A stretch of 64,000 nt of DNA, taken from the NCBI GenBank assembly GCA_016213845.1, contig JACQZN010000096.1, positions 1 to 64,000 of the forward strand. Reading direction: 5' to 3'. This stretch comes from Candidatus Wallbacteria bacterium (GTDB taxonomy: Bacteria; Muiribacteriota; UBA6191; JACPRK01). The notes under the pieces are model-generated. The model was not told the origin of the DNA, ran no database searches, and was given only the letters and a program-made list of their open reading frames with translations. Position numbers and translations under genes: made by a program. Position 1 is the first letter of the stretch. The number at the start of each line of letters is the position of its first letter. Below, piece by piece: positions 8,801 through 18,193 of the stretch.

Positions 8801-10596
8801 GGCGCAAACAGCTTCACCTCTGCGGCGCGCTCCTCGATCACCATCAGTCCGAGGTTCGAGAGAATCGGCATGATCTCGGAGAGGACGACCTTCTCGCGCC
8901 TGTAGATGCGGACCTCGGTGACCTCGACTGCACCGGGAGCCGGGTGCTTCTCGCGGTAGATCCCGACCTGGATCGGCGAGACCAGGGAGAGCTGCTCGAG
9001 GTTGCGGATGTCCCAGAGAGCCGAGTCGACCGAGTTGGACGCCTGGTAGGTCGCGGGAAAAGCGTTTGAGTAGACCCGCCCGAGCTCCTTGCTAGTCGGC
9101 CCGGGCCACTGTTCCTCGATGGAGGTCAGGAGCCGGTCCTGCCAGGTGCGGACGACGTCTTCCAGCTCCTCGCCCAGCTGCCAGAGTCTCCGGGGGTCCT
9201 CGGGCAAGCGGGGCCCGAACATGTAGATGTGGAGCCGGCTCACCTCGCTCTCGCCGAAGCAGTGGTAATCTCGCATCACGGCTGGCTGCAGCTCATCCCT
9301 TAGCCGCGCCAGAAGACGGTCGCGGACCGGAATGGAGTAGTTGCGGTCCGGCATGCGGATGGTCACCGTCATCCGATTTTTCTCGGGCTTCGGCCGCAGA
9401 CTGATGAGGACCTCCTCGCCCTCGGCGGCCGACATCAGCGCGTCGACCTCCTCGACCAGGTCCTGCTCCGTCGAGTTGAAGAGCGCCTCTTTCGGAAGCG
9501 AGGTGAGGATGGAGGCAGCCGTCTTGTAGGAATAGGAGTTCTCCAGGTAGCCCAGCGTACGCAAGACAAGCGCGATCTTGTCCTTGATGAGCGGAATCCG
9601 GTTCGGCCTCTCGAGCAGCGCCGAGGTCGTGAACAGACCGACGATCTCCATCACGTCGCCGATGGTGCCGTCCGGGCGGCGCTTGCGGATCGAGATGTAG
9701 TCCATCTCGTCGAAACGGTGGACGGGCGAGTGCAGCCCGATGCGTGTCACGGTGAGCGTGAACTCTCGGGACAGGGCGGCCTCGAAGGTGGCGGAGAGCT
9801 CCTCCTCGAGGGTCTGCACGAATCCGGGGGGCGTCCGGTCACGACGGAAGAGACCCCAGATGGCGCCCTCGACGGGGGCGAAGCCTTCGCCTTGACGCTC
9901 GAGCCGACGCGCAGCCAGGCAGGTGAAGTTCCCGTCCAGCAGCCACAGGAAGAAGTGTCGCTTTTGCTCCTGGGTCGAGCGGCCGCCCGGATAGAGGTCG
10001 GGGCTCTCGATGAGCTCGTCGGCTACCTGCCGGATCGCGTCTCGGACGTGGGGGTAGTCGTCGACCGCGGCGCACACCATCTGCAGCATGTCGCGGGCTG
10101 TGCGCTCCAGCGCCTCCTGATCTTCGTGCGCCTCGAGCCTGTCGAAGTGCATGTAGACGTAGGCCTCGCGGCGGCCCGAAGCTCGACCGCTGGCCAGGCT
10201 TCGAAGGCGGCCGGTCTCGTCACGGTCGACGGCCAGCACGGGATGGACGGTCAGCAGGACCTCCAGTCCGCGAGCCCGCAGGAGCTCCTTGAGGGAGTCG
10301 ACGATGAAGGGCCTGTCCTCGAGCCGGGCTTCCAGCACGGAGACATTGAGGTTCCAGGCCTCCTGCGTGCTCGACGGCGAGTAGACTCGCACGTTGCACG
10401 GGCCCTCGACGCGGGGCTTGAAGAACTGCCATCGAGCGAGCAGGAAGGCGGTGAGATCGTCGCCTTCGAGAAAGCTACGGTAGCGTTTCGGGATGGCGGG
10501 AAAGTAGAGCTCGACGAAGGAGCTGAAGAGCTCGAGCTCGTCGGGCTGGAGCTGGTTCTTGGCGGCGTCGAGTGTGCTCTGGAGTGCGGATTCCAT
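5803..10596 (-). CDS. NAD-specific glutamate dehydrogenase, large (180-kDa) class
   Basis: 1597 aa, matching the ~1,500-1,650-aa bacterial NAD-GDH family that interconverts glutamate and 2-oxoglutarate plus ammonia in the cytoplasm, usually in the catabolic direction. The long N-terminal half contains ACT-like regulatory segments. The catalytic part has the conserved GGIRWSDRPDDFRTEILGLM motif, VPVGSKGGFVLKK, CVGIGDMSGDVFGNGMLLS and FIDPDPDP. No frameshift is visible across 4.8 kb. The ATG at 10596 has no clear Shine-Dalgarno. A well-spaced promoter lies 54 nt upstream. The bS22-like peptide gene follows directly. Confidence 0.95.
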   Translation of the reverse strand: MESALQSTLDAAKNQLQPDELELFSSFVELYFPAIPKRYRSFLEGDDLTAFLLARWQFFKPRVEGPCNVRVYSPSSTQEAWNLNVSVLEARLEDRPFIVDSLKELLRARGLEVLLTVHPVLAVDRDETGRLRSLASGRASGRREAYVYMHFDRLEAHEDQEALERTARDMLQMVCAAVDDYPHVRDAIRQVADELIESPDLYPGGRSTQEQKRHFFLWLLDGNFTCLAARRLERQGEGFAPVEGAIWGLFRRDRTPPGFVQTLEEELSATFEAALSREFTLTVTRIGLHSPVHRFDEMDYISIRKRRPDGTIGDVMEIVGLFTTSALLERPNRIPLIKDKIALVLRTLGYLENSYSYKTAASILTSLPKEALFNSTEQDLVEEVDALMSAAEGEEVLISLRPKPEKNRMTVTIRMPDRNYSIPVRDRLLARLRDELQPAVMRDYHCFGESEVSRLHIYMFGPRLPEDPRRLWQLGEELEDVVRTWQDRLLTSIEEQWPGPTSKELGRVYSNAFPATYQASNSVDSALWDIRNLEQLSLVSPIQVGIYREKHPAPGAVEVTEVRIYRREKVVLSEIMPILSNLGLMVIEERAAEVKLFAPGPAYIHSFHVRCADGQPIPEDRMAPLSECLKRVRMGQADSDPLNGLVLTGGLSWQAADLFLAYRNLMMQVRRTSSTVAVNDALLKYSHVTRALFQLFEARFEPGLGAGRHSALNSAREEAARQLEKVDSINADRVLRSLRDLIEATVRTNFYLKVPDGLRSVSLKIASGQLPDIPHPKPHCEIYVHAPGVEAVHLRGGKVARGGIRWSDRPDDFRTEILGLMKTQMVKNSVIVPVGSKGGFVLKKSCPDRKTLNEEMVRQYTVFMHGLLSLTDNIVQGSPVPPPDIVCHDDADPYLVVAADKGTANMSDTANSISKSFGFWLGDAFASGGSAGYSHKAMGITARGGWECVKRHFREMGIDLDTREITCVGIGDMSGDVFGNGMLLSRKLKLIAAFDHRHIFIDPDPDPEASLLERQRMFKLPVSSWADYNRELISAGGGVFSRGEKKIQLSGEARELLGIEAESVNGEELIRCILRAKCDLLWNGGIGTYIKSSRETNLDVGDKANDEVRVNGAQVRALVVGEGGNLGATQLGRIEYARKGGRINTDAIDNSGGVDCSDHEVNLKILFKLLVEEGCVRDEEERNQILADLTDQVGAAVLQNNYLQSALLSIDEMRSRKDVEPFIGLIDFLVKRGLVDRDKDHIPSDEELRSGRTLGQAIPRPVLALLTGWAKKVLYEQILEGPLPDRDYYRKFFIEYFPPSVWQRFGETCLRHHLRREIIATCLANRIVNQAGICFVHRLCQESGDEVAEVVRIYILVNDLLEGDRIRAEIHALDNKAPARLQYQQLLALEETIYAIGLRILRTKLQQEINKDVVSRYAPEVRELMLRMREHVSPDIRQALIADERSLEEQGFPHALAQELATIPFMKPVLTMVGIREQAQTSLEMVAGLWYRLGDELFLHYLASAVEQIPLHDDWDRELRDAVMRDLGRYHRNLTAQVLQTRDGQEGIGDTLDRFLRDRKKPYARLKVGVTRLRSSGAPGLIPVQVLKENYEEMLSK

Positions 10597-10649
10597 GGCA
10601 AGCGAAAGCGGCCGGCATCGGCCCGGTCAGGGTTCGGCGGGGGGCGCAG

Positions 10650-10678
10650 ACAATAGCAGAGTCAAAATACAAAGTCAA
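10650..10678 (-). promoter_or_regulatory. Sigma70-type promoter of the glutamate dehydrogenase gene
   Basis: On the minus strand, -35 TTGACT (10673-10678), a 17-nt spacer and -10 TATTGT (10650-10655), with an extended -10 TGC immediately upstream of the -10. It lies in an AT-rich island that stands out from the GC-rich surroundings. The predicted leader to the ATG at 10596 is about 45 nt. Confidence 0.75.
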
Positions 10679-10746
10679 TCGAGGATGCCAGCGATTTCCC
10701 GGAGCGTTCCGGGCCGCAGCAAACGGGGCACCGTCAGGAGCTCGGT

Positions 10747-11166
10747 TCAGGGGCGCCTGCGGGCCGGGCGCACGTGGATCGGCGTCTCGCAAGGCCGCCG
10801 TCCAGGCGCCTGAAAGACCACCGACCAGTCGATCTTCACGTGCTCGCCGCAGTAGCTGGGCGGCCCGGCGGCGGGCGCGGCAAGCTCCACGGTCACGACC
10901 TGATGCTCCCCGGCCCCGAGCGCCGGCAGGGCGAGCTCGCAGCTGCCGGCGACGACCGTCTCGGGCGTTCCCGAGCCATGACAGCGATACTGGAGTCGAA
11001 GGATGCACCGGCTCTGGGAACACCCGGACCCGGAACGGATCGAGAGCCTGCACGGAATCGCGCCACCGGTCTCGAACGTGGGAACGGGCTCCGGCGCGCC
11101 GGGCGCCTGCTGAGGCAGCGGCAGCTCGAGCAGAACGTCGAAACCCGAATCGCTGCCTTCGCTCAC
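10747..11166 (-). CDS. Hypothetical beta-sandwich (arrestin/Spo0M-like?) protein, downstream paralogue
   Basis: 139 aa. The GTG start at 11166 overlaps the stop of the upstream gene as GTGA, indicating translational coupling. The protein has GE-HVKIDWSVVFQAPG near its C-terminus, echoing LEWSVNFEVQLPG in the upstream protein, and the rest is strand-rich with several cysteines. The pattern of strands ending in a W.v.f...pg motif resembles arrestin-like or Spo0M-like sandwich domains, but I do not recognise a defined family. No signal peptide is present. The pair may form a heteromeric membrane-associated complex; that is inference. Confidence 0.6.
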   Translation of the reverse strand: MSEGSDSGFDVLLELPLPQQAPGAPEPVPTFETGGAIPCRLSIRSGSGCSQSRCILRLQYRCHGSGTPETVVAGSCELALPALGAGEHQVVTVELAAPAAGPPSYCGEHVKIDWSVVFQAPGRRPCETPIHVRPARRRP

Positions 11167-11855
11167 GCGGCGATCACCGGGGCCACCTCCACCGCCCAGT
11201 CGCGCGTGGCGGCGGGCCAGCCGGGGAGCTGAACTTCGAAGTTCACCGACCACTCCAAGGAACAGTTGGCAGCAGCAAACGTCGGAGCGCGGTCGGCCGG
11301 CAGGCGAAACTGGGCCGGGTAGCAGAGCTGCGCGCCAGGCTCCACCCGGAGCCTCTCACCCAGTACGACAGTCTTCTCGAAGACCTTCTTGACGAAGACG
11401 TGCTCGCGCCCCTGGTCGCGGAGGCAGGCCCGCTCGTGGCAGCGCAGGTGGAGCGACAGCCGGTCGGCCAGAAAGCCGCCGGCAGATTCGCACTCCAGAC
11501 GTATGCTCGCGGAGCCGCCCAGCTCGAGCGGCTCCGGCTCGAATCGGATCGACACCGAGGAGAAAAGCAATCGCCCGCGCGCGCCGGCCAGCCCGACAGC
11601 ACCGGAAGCCAGACCTGCAACCGCTAGCCCCGCGGGCACAGCCCAGCTCCGCGCGGCTCCTGACGCGGCGGCGATGCCCGCCACAGCCAGGCAGCCCACG
11701 CCCGCCGTCAGCAGCCTCAGCGATGCAGCTTTGCCCCTCGGGTACGCGCGCACGCGCACCGTTTTATCACGCCCTGCCGGCGCGCGCACCCTCCATTTCC
11801 ACCCGGGCGCGTTCCGCGCTTGACTTGCCTTTGCCGGCTCGGGCAGGATGATCAT
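11163..11855 (-). CDS. Membrane-anchored hypothetical beta-sandwich protein, upstream paralogue
   Basis: About 230 aa from ATG 11855; no Shine-Dalgarno is evident, and GTG 11759 is an alternative that would begin just before the membrane segments. Two adjacent hydrophobic helices (LRLLTAGVGCLAVAGIAAAS and WAVPAGLAVAGLASGAVGLA) form a hairpin anchor. A strand-rich domain follows (VSIRFEPEPLELGGS..., CSLEWSVNFEVQLPG) and is similar in its last third to the downstream protein. The function is unknown. The fold suggestion (arrestin/Spo0M-like) rests on strand pattern only. Confidence 0.55.
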   Translation of the reverse strand: MIILPEPAKASQARNAPGWKWRVRAPAGRDKTVRVRAYPRGKAASLRLLTAGVGCLAVAGIAAASGAARSWAVPAGLAVAGLASGAVGLAGARGRLLFSSVSIRFEPEPLELGGSASIRLECESAGGFLADRLSLHLRCHERACLRDQGREHVFVKKVFEKTVVLGERLRVEPGAQLCYPAQFRLPADRAPTFAAANCSLEWSVNFEVQLPGWPAATRDWAVEVAPVIAA

Positions 11856-11935
11856 GAAAGCCCAGGGGGTGCGGCCCTGGAACGGACCCAGCCGCATTCG
11901 GAGTGCCGGCCCGAGGACGACCGGCGGAGGCTGCA

Positions 11936-12796
11936 ATGAGTGGACCCAGCACAACCGTGACCGCCGCGCTTGTCGCCCTGCTCGCCGGGAGCATCTTCTC
12001 GACATCCGCACTCGCCCAGACGACGCCGACGACGGCCCCATCCCAGCCTGCGCAGCCCGCGGCCACGGCCACTGCCGCGACGACCGGCGCCAGCGCGACT
12101 CCGCCCAGCACCGCCGTGGCGCTCACCCCCGAGGAGCTCGAGCAGGCCTACAGGCTGCACAGCGAGGGCGGTCAGTACCTCAACAAGAAGGACTACCGCA
12201 AGGCCGTCGCCCGACTCGGCGAGGCGCTCAAGATCAACCCGGGCCTCAGGGACTGCTGGTTCGACCTGGCGCTGGCCTACACCTACGCGCGCGAGTTCAA
12301 GTTCGCCGAGTTCTGCATCGAGAAGGTCAAGAAGATGGGCGGCGACGCCACCTTCCTTTCGGCCGAGCTCACCAAGGCCCGCCCCAAGGAGCCCGAGACG
12401 CCCGCGACGGTCGTCTCCAAGGGCCTCGAACCGGGTAACGTCTTCGGCATCACGGTCCCGAAGAAAGCGCCGACCGAGGCGCAGCAGGCGCTGGCAGCCC
12501 AGTACCAGTCCGCCGGCGGCCGCTACCTCGACACGAAGCAATACGCGCTGGCCATCGAGCAGTACAAGCAAGCCCTGGGGATCAACCCGGGCCTCGAGGA
12601 CGGCTGGTTCGACTTCACCCTGGCCTTGATCTACTCGGGCGAGCACGACCTGGCCCAGGCGGCCATCGACGAGCTCAAGAAGCTCGGCGGCAAGACGGAC
12701 TTCCTGACCGGAGAGCTCGCCAAGGCCCGGCCGGGCGGGGCAGCTCCCGCCGCGCCCGCCCCTGCGAACAACGCCCCGCCAGGCCTGGGTCAGTAG
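11936..12796 (+). CDS. Secreted protein with two TPR-type repeat units
   Basis: 286 aa. The ATG at 11936 follows GGAGG with 5-nt spacing, and a signal peptide (VTAALVALLAGSIFSTSALA) is clear. After a Thr/Ala/Pro linker there are two ~110-residue units that are internal duplicates: each has a YL..K.Y..A......AL.INPGL.D.WFD..LA helix pair followed by an A...I..(V/L)KK.GG...FL..EL.KA tail. This is TPR-like (tetratricopeptide) protein-interaction architecture, periplasmic or secreted. The C-terminus is Ala/Pro-rich. The partner is unknown. The gene is divergent from the beta-sandwich pair. Confidence 0.75.
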   Translation: MSGPSTTVTAALVALLAGSIFSTSALAQTTPTTAPSQPAQPAATATAATTGASATPPSTAVALTPEELEQAYRLHSEGGQYLNKKDYRKAVARLGEALKINPGLRDCWFDLALAYTYAREFKFAEFCIEKVKKMGGDATFLSAELTKARPKEPETPATVVSKGLEPGNVFGITVPKKAPTEAQQALAAQYQSAGGRYLDTKQYALAIEQYKQALGINPGLEDGWFDFTLALIYSGEHDLAQAAIDELKKLGGKTDFLTGELAKARPGGAAPAAPAPANNAPPGLGQ

Positions 12797-12806
12797 CTCC
12801 TGGCCG

Positions 12807-13562
12807 TCACTTCCTGCGGTTCACGGTGCCGATGCCGGCTTGATCGACCGGCATCATGATCACCTGGTTGATGTTCACGTGCGCCCTCCGCGTCGCGCAG
12901 AACACGATGGCGTCCGCCACGTCCTCGGCGGTGAGCGGCGTCATCCCCTCATACACCTTGTGAGCACGCTCGGCGTCCCCCCGGAATCTCACCACGCTGA
13001 ACTCCGTCTCGACCATCCCGGGATCGACCGAGCTGACGCGGATTCCCGTGCCGACCAGATCGAGCCTCATCGCCTCCGTCAACGCCTTGACGGCGTGCTT
13101 GGTCGCGCAGTAGACGTTGCCGCCCGGGTAGACCCAGTGGCCCGCTGCGCTCCCCAGGTTGATGACGTGCCCGGACTTGCGCTCCACCATGCCGGGAAGG
13201 ATGGCCCGCGTCATGTAGAGCAGCCCCTTCACGTTGGCGTCGATCATCGCGTCCCACTCCTCGATGTTGCCCGACTGGAGAGGGTCCAGGCCGATCCCCA
13301 GCCCCGCGTTGTTGACGAGGATGTCGATCGCCGGCCACGGGATGGCGCGAATGCCCTCCAGGTCGCGCACGTCGAACACGATCGTCGTCAGCTCCACGCC
13401 GGTCGAGTTGCTCAGGCTCGCCGCCAGCGCCTTGAGCCGGTCATCCCGCCTTCCGGTCAGGACCAGGCCGCAGCCCAGCTCTGCAAACGCGCGCGCACAC
13501 GCCTCGCCGATCCCGGACGTCGCCCCCGTGATGAGCACCCTCTTGCCCGCGAGTGAAATCAC
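12807..13562 (-). CDS. ydfG: Short-chain dehydrogenase, YdfG-like (NADP-dependent 3-hydroxy acid dehydrogenase family)
   Basis: 251 aa. The same frame stays open far upstream, but the GTG at 13562 is preceded by AAGGAG at 7-nt spacing and begins directly at the Rossmann strand, so it is the true start. Classical SDR features are TGATSGIG (12-19), NNAG (84-87), Asn110, Ser138 and the YCATK catalytic Tyr151/Lys155. The C-terminal TEFS.VRF.GD and AHVNIN..MMPVDQAG segments are diagnostic of the YdfG group, which oxidises L-serine and 3-hydroxy acids and also reduces malonic semialdehyde. Cytoplasmic. It appears to be a single-gene unit, divergent from the PAS gene. Confidence 0.85.
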   Translation of the reverse strand: MISLAGKRVLITGATSGIGEACARAFAELGCGLVLTGRRDDRLKALAASLSNSTGVELTTIVFDVRDLEGIRAIPWPAIDILVNNAGLGIGLDPLQSGNIEEWDAMIDANVKGLLYMTRAILPGMVERKSGHVINLGSAAGHWVYPGGNVYCATKHAVKALTEAMRLDLVGTGIRVSSVDPGMVETEFSVVRFRGDAERAHKVYEGMTPLTAEDVADAIVFCATRRAHVNINQVIMMPVDQAGIGTVNRRK

Positions 13563-13673
13563 CTTTCCGCTCCTTTGCTCCGCGCGGCGTGCCGCCGGTC
13601 GCGGGCGAGAATAGCACGAGCCGCCTGGCCCGCGCGATGCGTCCCGGCGATGCCCGAAAGCGCTTCCGCGTGC

Positions 13674-13679
13674 TAGAAT
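13674..13679 (+). promoter_or_regulatory. Extended -10 promoter element, leaderless configuration
   Basis: TGC-TAGAAT is an extended -10 ending six nt before the GTG start at 13686, so the transcript would begin at or next to the start codon. No good -35 is visible, as is usual for extended -10 promoters. Confidence 0.5.
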
Positions 13680-13685
13680 CGCGCG

Positions 13686-14837
13686 GTGCAACCAGAGGAG
13701 CGGACCGCCCCGGCCAGCGAAAGCGCGCCCACCGCTCCCGGGCTCGCGCCCTCGATGGCGGAGCAGCTCCAGCCGCTGGTCGATTCCATCGCCCGCCCCG
13801 CCCTGGCTTTCGACCCGGCCGGCATCGTGCGCGCCATCAACGACGCCGCCGAGGAGCTGCTGGGAGTCACCCGCGGCTTCATCGTCGGCCAGGGCGTCGA
13901 GCTGACCAACTCGCTCTACGTCAAACAGGAGATCCGTCAGGCCCGGACGGCCACCGTCGCCGCAGCCGGCCGCTGCTGGGAGGGCGACTGGATCAAGGTC
14001 CACGCCAGCGGGCAGGAGATCCCGGCCCGCGTCCGCGCCTGTGCCCTGCCCGGCGGCTCGGCCACCGTCGAGATCGTGGTCAGCTCCGAGGAGGGGCCGA
14101 CCGCTGCCGAGCTGGAACGACGCTTGATGTCCGGGCTGGCAGAGCTGGCTCCCATCGGCCTGGCGATCCTCGACGCCAAGTGCAGCATCCTCTACACGAA
14201 CCCGGCCTTCGAGAAGCAATTCAACCGCGGGAACCGGGTCCCGGCCGGCGTGGGGCTGGCGCGCTTCTTCGAAACGGCGGACTACTTGCGGCTCTTCGGC
14301 GGCGGTCCGCGCCAGACGCGCACGAACCCGGATCGCGAACCGGCCATGCTGACGGCGCCCGACGGCACCACCAAGCCGGTGCGCGTCAGCGCCTCCGACA
14401 TCGCCGACGAGCTGGGCCGCGTCAGTTTCCGGATCGCAACCATCGAGGACCTCTCCGAGCTCGAAGGCGCCCGCGAGGACGCCGGGCTGATGCTGGAAGC
14501 CGCCCGCCACATGGGCGAGGCGCTCCTCTTCACCGACCCGTCCGGGACCGTCTTCTTCGCCAGCAAGAGCGCCGAGGCGCTGTTCGGCAAACCCGAAGAC
14601 GCGCTGATCGGCGCCAAGGTGGACGAGCTGCTCGCTACCGACGCTCTGGCGCGCGCGCGCGCCGCAGGCGAACGCGTGAGCTTTGCGGCGCGGCCACGCA
14701 TCGCCTCCGGACGACCCTCGGCGCGGGGTGTCACCGGCTTTCCGGTCGCCGGGCGCGGCGGACGCCAGATCGCCTGGGGCTGGCTCGTGAGCCGCCCCCA
14801 GCGCAAGCCCAAACTTCAGACCCCCAGCGGATCGTAG
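13686..14837 (+). CDS. Protein of three PAS-like domains without an output domain
   Basis: 383 aa from GTG 13686 (no Shine-Dalgarno; an in-frame ATG lies at 13755). Three PAS-like segments are visible at about residues 25-130 (LVDSIARPALAFDPAGIVRA, ELLG), 140-250 (LAPIGLAILDAKCSILYTNP) and 265-365 (MGEALLFTDPSGTVFFASKS, ALFGKPEDALIG). No histidine kinase, GGDEF, HTH or membrane segment follows. It may be a cytoplasmic signalling adaptor or the sensor part of a split system; a histidine kinase/NtrC pair lies 0.9 kb downstream. The 3' end overlaps the convergent SLH-like gene by 22 nt. Confidence 0.7.
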   Translation: MQPEERTAPASESAPTAPGLAPSMAEQLQPLVDSIARPALAFDPAGIVRAINDAAEELLGVTRGFIVGQGVELTNSLYVKQEIRQARTATVAAAGRCWEGDWIKVHASGQEIPARVRACALPGGSATVEIVVSSEEGPTAAELERRLMSGLAELAPIGLAILDAKCSILYTNPAFEKQFNRGNRVPAGVGLARFFETADYLRLFGGGPRQTRTNPDREPAMLTAPDGTTKPVRVSASDIADELGRVSFRIATIEDLSELEGAREDAGLMLEAARHMGEALLFTDPSGTVFFASKSAEALFGKPEDALIGAKVDELLATDALARARAAGERVSFAARPRIASGRPSARGVTGFPVAGRGGRQIAWGWLVSRPQRKPKLQTPSGS

Positions 14838-15559
14838 GCCAGGGCGATCACGGCCAGCCGGCGCAGCGTCCGGGCCATCTCCCGCCCCCGGACCGCGTCC
14901 TTGCCGCCGAACAGCTCCTCCGAAACCCCTTCGACTACGCCTGTCTTCAGCGCCCGCGCCAGGTCGCCGTAGGCCAGGCTGGGAAGCGCATGCAGGTCGC
15001 GGTAGTGAGCGCTCGGCTCGCCATCGAAGTACCGGAAAATCCGCAATCGGGTCGCAAGACCGTCGATCGCTCGCGCTGCGATCGATGCCAGCTCGAACCG
15101 GCTGAGCGGCCGGTTCCACCAGTCGCGAACGGAGTAGGGCCGCATCAGACCGGTCGAAAGCGCCAGGTCGACCTGCCGGTGACCCCACATTTCGGGCTCG
15201 ACCACCACGTGAGTGACGTACTCCAGCTCCTCCGGGAACACCCGGCCGCGGCGCGTCTCGACGAAGGTCGCCAGCTTCCCGATCAGGAACGCGGCCGACC
15301 GCCGGTCGAGCACCTCGTCTTCTTCCAGCGCCGGTCCCTGGTAACCGTCGAGGAACCCCCTCGTCTTCAGGAAGCTGAGGGTATCGTCCGAGTAGGGAGC
15401 CATGAACTCCGAGCGCACCGGCACCTTCCTCGGTCCCAGGCGGAGCTCGATTCGCCGGTCGTAGTACCGCGGCCGCAGCTTTCCCAGGAGCCCCGAGCCG
15501 GCGTCGACCACGGAGGCGCCGAGCCCCGTGAGCACCAGGAGCACGAAGACGCTTCGCAT
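14816..15559 (-). CDS. Secreted protein with degenerate S-layer-homology (SLH)-like repeats
   Basis: 247 aa with a short signal peptide (MRSVFVLLVLTGLGASVVDA). After a region rich in basic residues there are three SLH-like units: LDRRSAAFLIGKLATFVE, then (ALSTGLM.....W.NRPLSRFELASIAARAI) and a last one ending REMARTLRRLAVIA. Each has the alternation of a destination phrase (G....DG / TGL / TGVVEGV) and a R.E.A..L.R helix typical of SLH modules that bind cell-wall polymers. The match is weak, so this is a tentative call. The gene overlaps the PAS gene tail to tail. Confidence 0.5.
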   Translation of the reverse strand: MRSVFVLLVLTGLGASVVDAGSGLLGKLRPRYYDRRIELRLGPRKVPVRSEFMAPYSDDTLSFLKTRGFLDGYQGPALEEDEVLDRRSAAFLIGKLATFVETRRGRVFPEELEYVTHVVVEPEMWGHRQVDLALSTGLMRPYSVRDWWNRPLSRFELASIAARAIDGLATRLRIFRYFDGEPSAHYRDLHALPSLAYGDLARALKTGVVEGVSEELFGGKDAVRGREMARTLRRLAVIALAYDPLGV

Positions 15560-15614
15560 CGAGACTCTTATCGGCCGAGCGGGCCTGGAGGTCGGCCGTG
15601 GGTCCGGCAGTGAC

Positions 15615-15630
15615 GTTGCACCGCTGCAAC
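15615..15630. promoter_or_regulatory. Perfect 6+4+6 palindrome, possible operator
   Basis: GTTGCA-CCGC-TGCAAC lies in the 185-nt divergent gap between the SLH-like gene and the histidine kinase. Its symmetry and position suit a dimeric regulator binding site; no protein is assigned. Confidence 0.35.
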
Positions 15631-15744
15631 GGCGGCAGCCGTGATAAGCTGAGGCGGCGAAGGACTCGCGAGCCCGAAGAGTTCGAGACCCCGCTCCCAG
15701 CCTGCACGAGCGCGCGAACGGCGGCGGGCGGAGGAACTGGCGGC

Positions 15745-16758
15745 ATGGAACTTGCTCACCCCGGGCGCACCATGGAAAAAGGCAAGAAGTGCGCTTTCGG
15801 CATCCAGTACTGCACTTGGGGAATCGTCCTCGGAGCCTCCGCGGGCGCCATCGATTTCTTCACGGCGCGATGGCTCGGCTTCCGCCACCTGTGGAATGGT
15901 CACGAGGTGCCCGCGGTGGTCTTCGCCTGGGTGATGGTGACGTGGACCGCCATCGGCTATCTGCTGGCGATGTTCTTCGAGCGCCGGCAGCTGGCCCGCG
16001 AAGCTGCCGAGATCATCGCCGACCAGTACGAGAAGCTCGTGGAAAGCCAGAACCAGCTGCTGCGAAGCGCCAAGCTGGCGGCGCTCGGCGAGCTCTCGGC
16101 CAGCATGGCGCACGAGATCCGCAATCCCCTCGGCATCATCCGCTCCTCGGCGGCCCTGGTGCGCGATAGCTTCGCCGAGGACGATCCGAACCACAAGGCC
16201 TGCGTCTTCATCACCGAGGAGATCGATCGCCTCAACGGATTGATCACGTCGCTCTTGCGATTCGCTCGCGCCAAGGAGCCGGTGTTCCGCGCGGCCGACC
16301 TCAACGGCATCCTGGCGCGCTCGGCCGATTTCGTCGGCGGGGAGCTGCGCAAGCGCGGCATCGAGCTGGTCTGCCATCTCCACCCGGGGCTCCCCAGCAC
16401 CACGGTCGACGAAGACCAGATTTATCAGGCGGTGCTCGAGCTGTTCCTGAATGCCTCGCACGCGCTGGGGTCGGGCGGACGGATCGTCGCCCGGACCGCG
16501 CCAGCGCCGGGGCCGCACGCCGTGGCCCTCTCCATCAGCGATAGCGGCCCAGGCATCCCGGCCGAAAACCTCGATCGCATCTGGGACCCCTTCTACACCA
16601 CGCGCCCCGAAGGCACCGGCCTGGGCCTGTCCGTCGTGAAGCAGATCGTCGAACGCCACCACGGCGAAATCCGGGTCGACTCCAAGCCCGGCGCCGGCAC
16701 CACGTTCCACATCAGCCTTCCCGCCTCCAGCGGCGACGAGATGCCCGCGGCAGCGTGA
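15745..16758 (+). CDS. Membrane-bound sensor histidine kinase (NtrB-like)
   Basis: 337 aa from ATG 15745, chosen because GGAGG lies about 10 nt upstream; the frame is open earlier but reads as low-complexity sequence. Two membrane helices (about residues 15-38 and 50-72) with almost no extracytoplasmic loop are followed by a short coiled coil. The HisKA H-box MAHEIRNPLG carries phospho-acceptor His123. The HATPase part has the N-box (ELFLNASHAL, Asn236), DSGPGIP (from Asp266) and GTGLGLSV. It is expected to sense a membrane or intracellular cue and phosphorylate the NtrC-type regulator starting 24 nt downstream. Confidence 0.92.
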   Translation: MELAHPGRTMEKGKKCAFGIQYCTWGIVLGASAGAIDFFTARWLGFRHLWNGHEVPAVVFAWVMVTWTAIGYLLAMFFERRQLAREAAEIIADQYEKLVESQNQLLRSAKLAALGELSASMAHEIRNPLGIIRSSAALVRDSFAEDDPNHKACVFITEEIDRLNGLITSLLRFARAKEPVFRAADLNGILARSADFVGGELRKRGIELVCHLHPGLPSTTVDEDQIYQAVLELFLNASHALGSGGRIVARTAPAPGPHAVALSISDSGPGIPAENLDRIWDPFYTTRPEGTGLGLSVVKQIVERHHGEIRVDSKPGAGTTFHISLPASSGDEMPAAA

Positions 16759-16782
16759 GCGCCGACTCCCCCCCCACCGCCG

Positions 16783-18138
<1,356 letters not shown>

Positions 18139-18193
18139 GCCTGGCCCCTCGGAGACCAGCCAGCCGCGAGCGCCGGAAATGAGGAAGCCCCCG

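Noticed and set aside
6304-9069. 921-codon open frame on + strand
   Set aside because: It is the antisense shadow of the NAD-glutamate dehydrogenase gene; high GC opens the complementary frame, and its sequence is Asp/Val/Leu/Gly-rich without any family pattern.
13563-15746. Upstream extension of the YdfG-like dehydrogenase frame
   Set aside because: The extension runs antisense through the PAS gene and over the SLH-like gene; the internal GTG 13562 has a strong Shine-Dalgarno and begins at the Rossmann fold.
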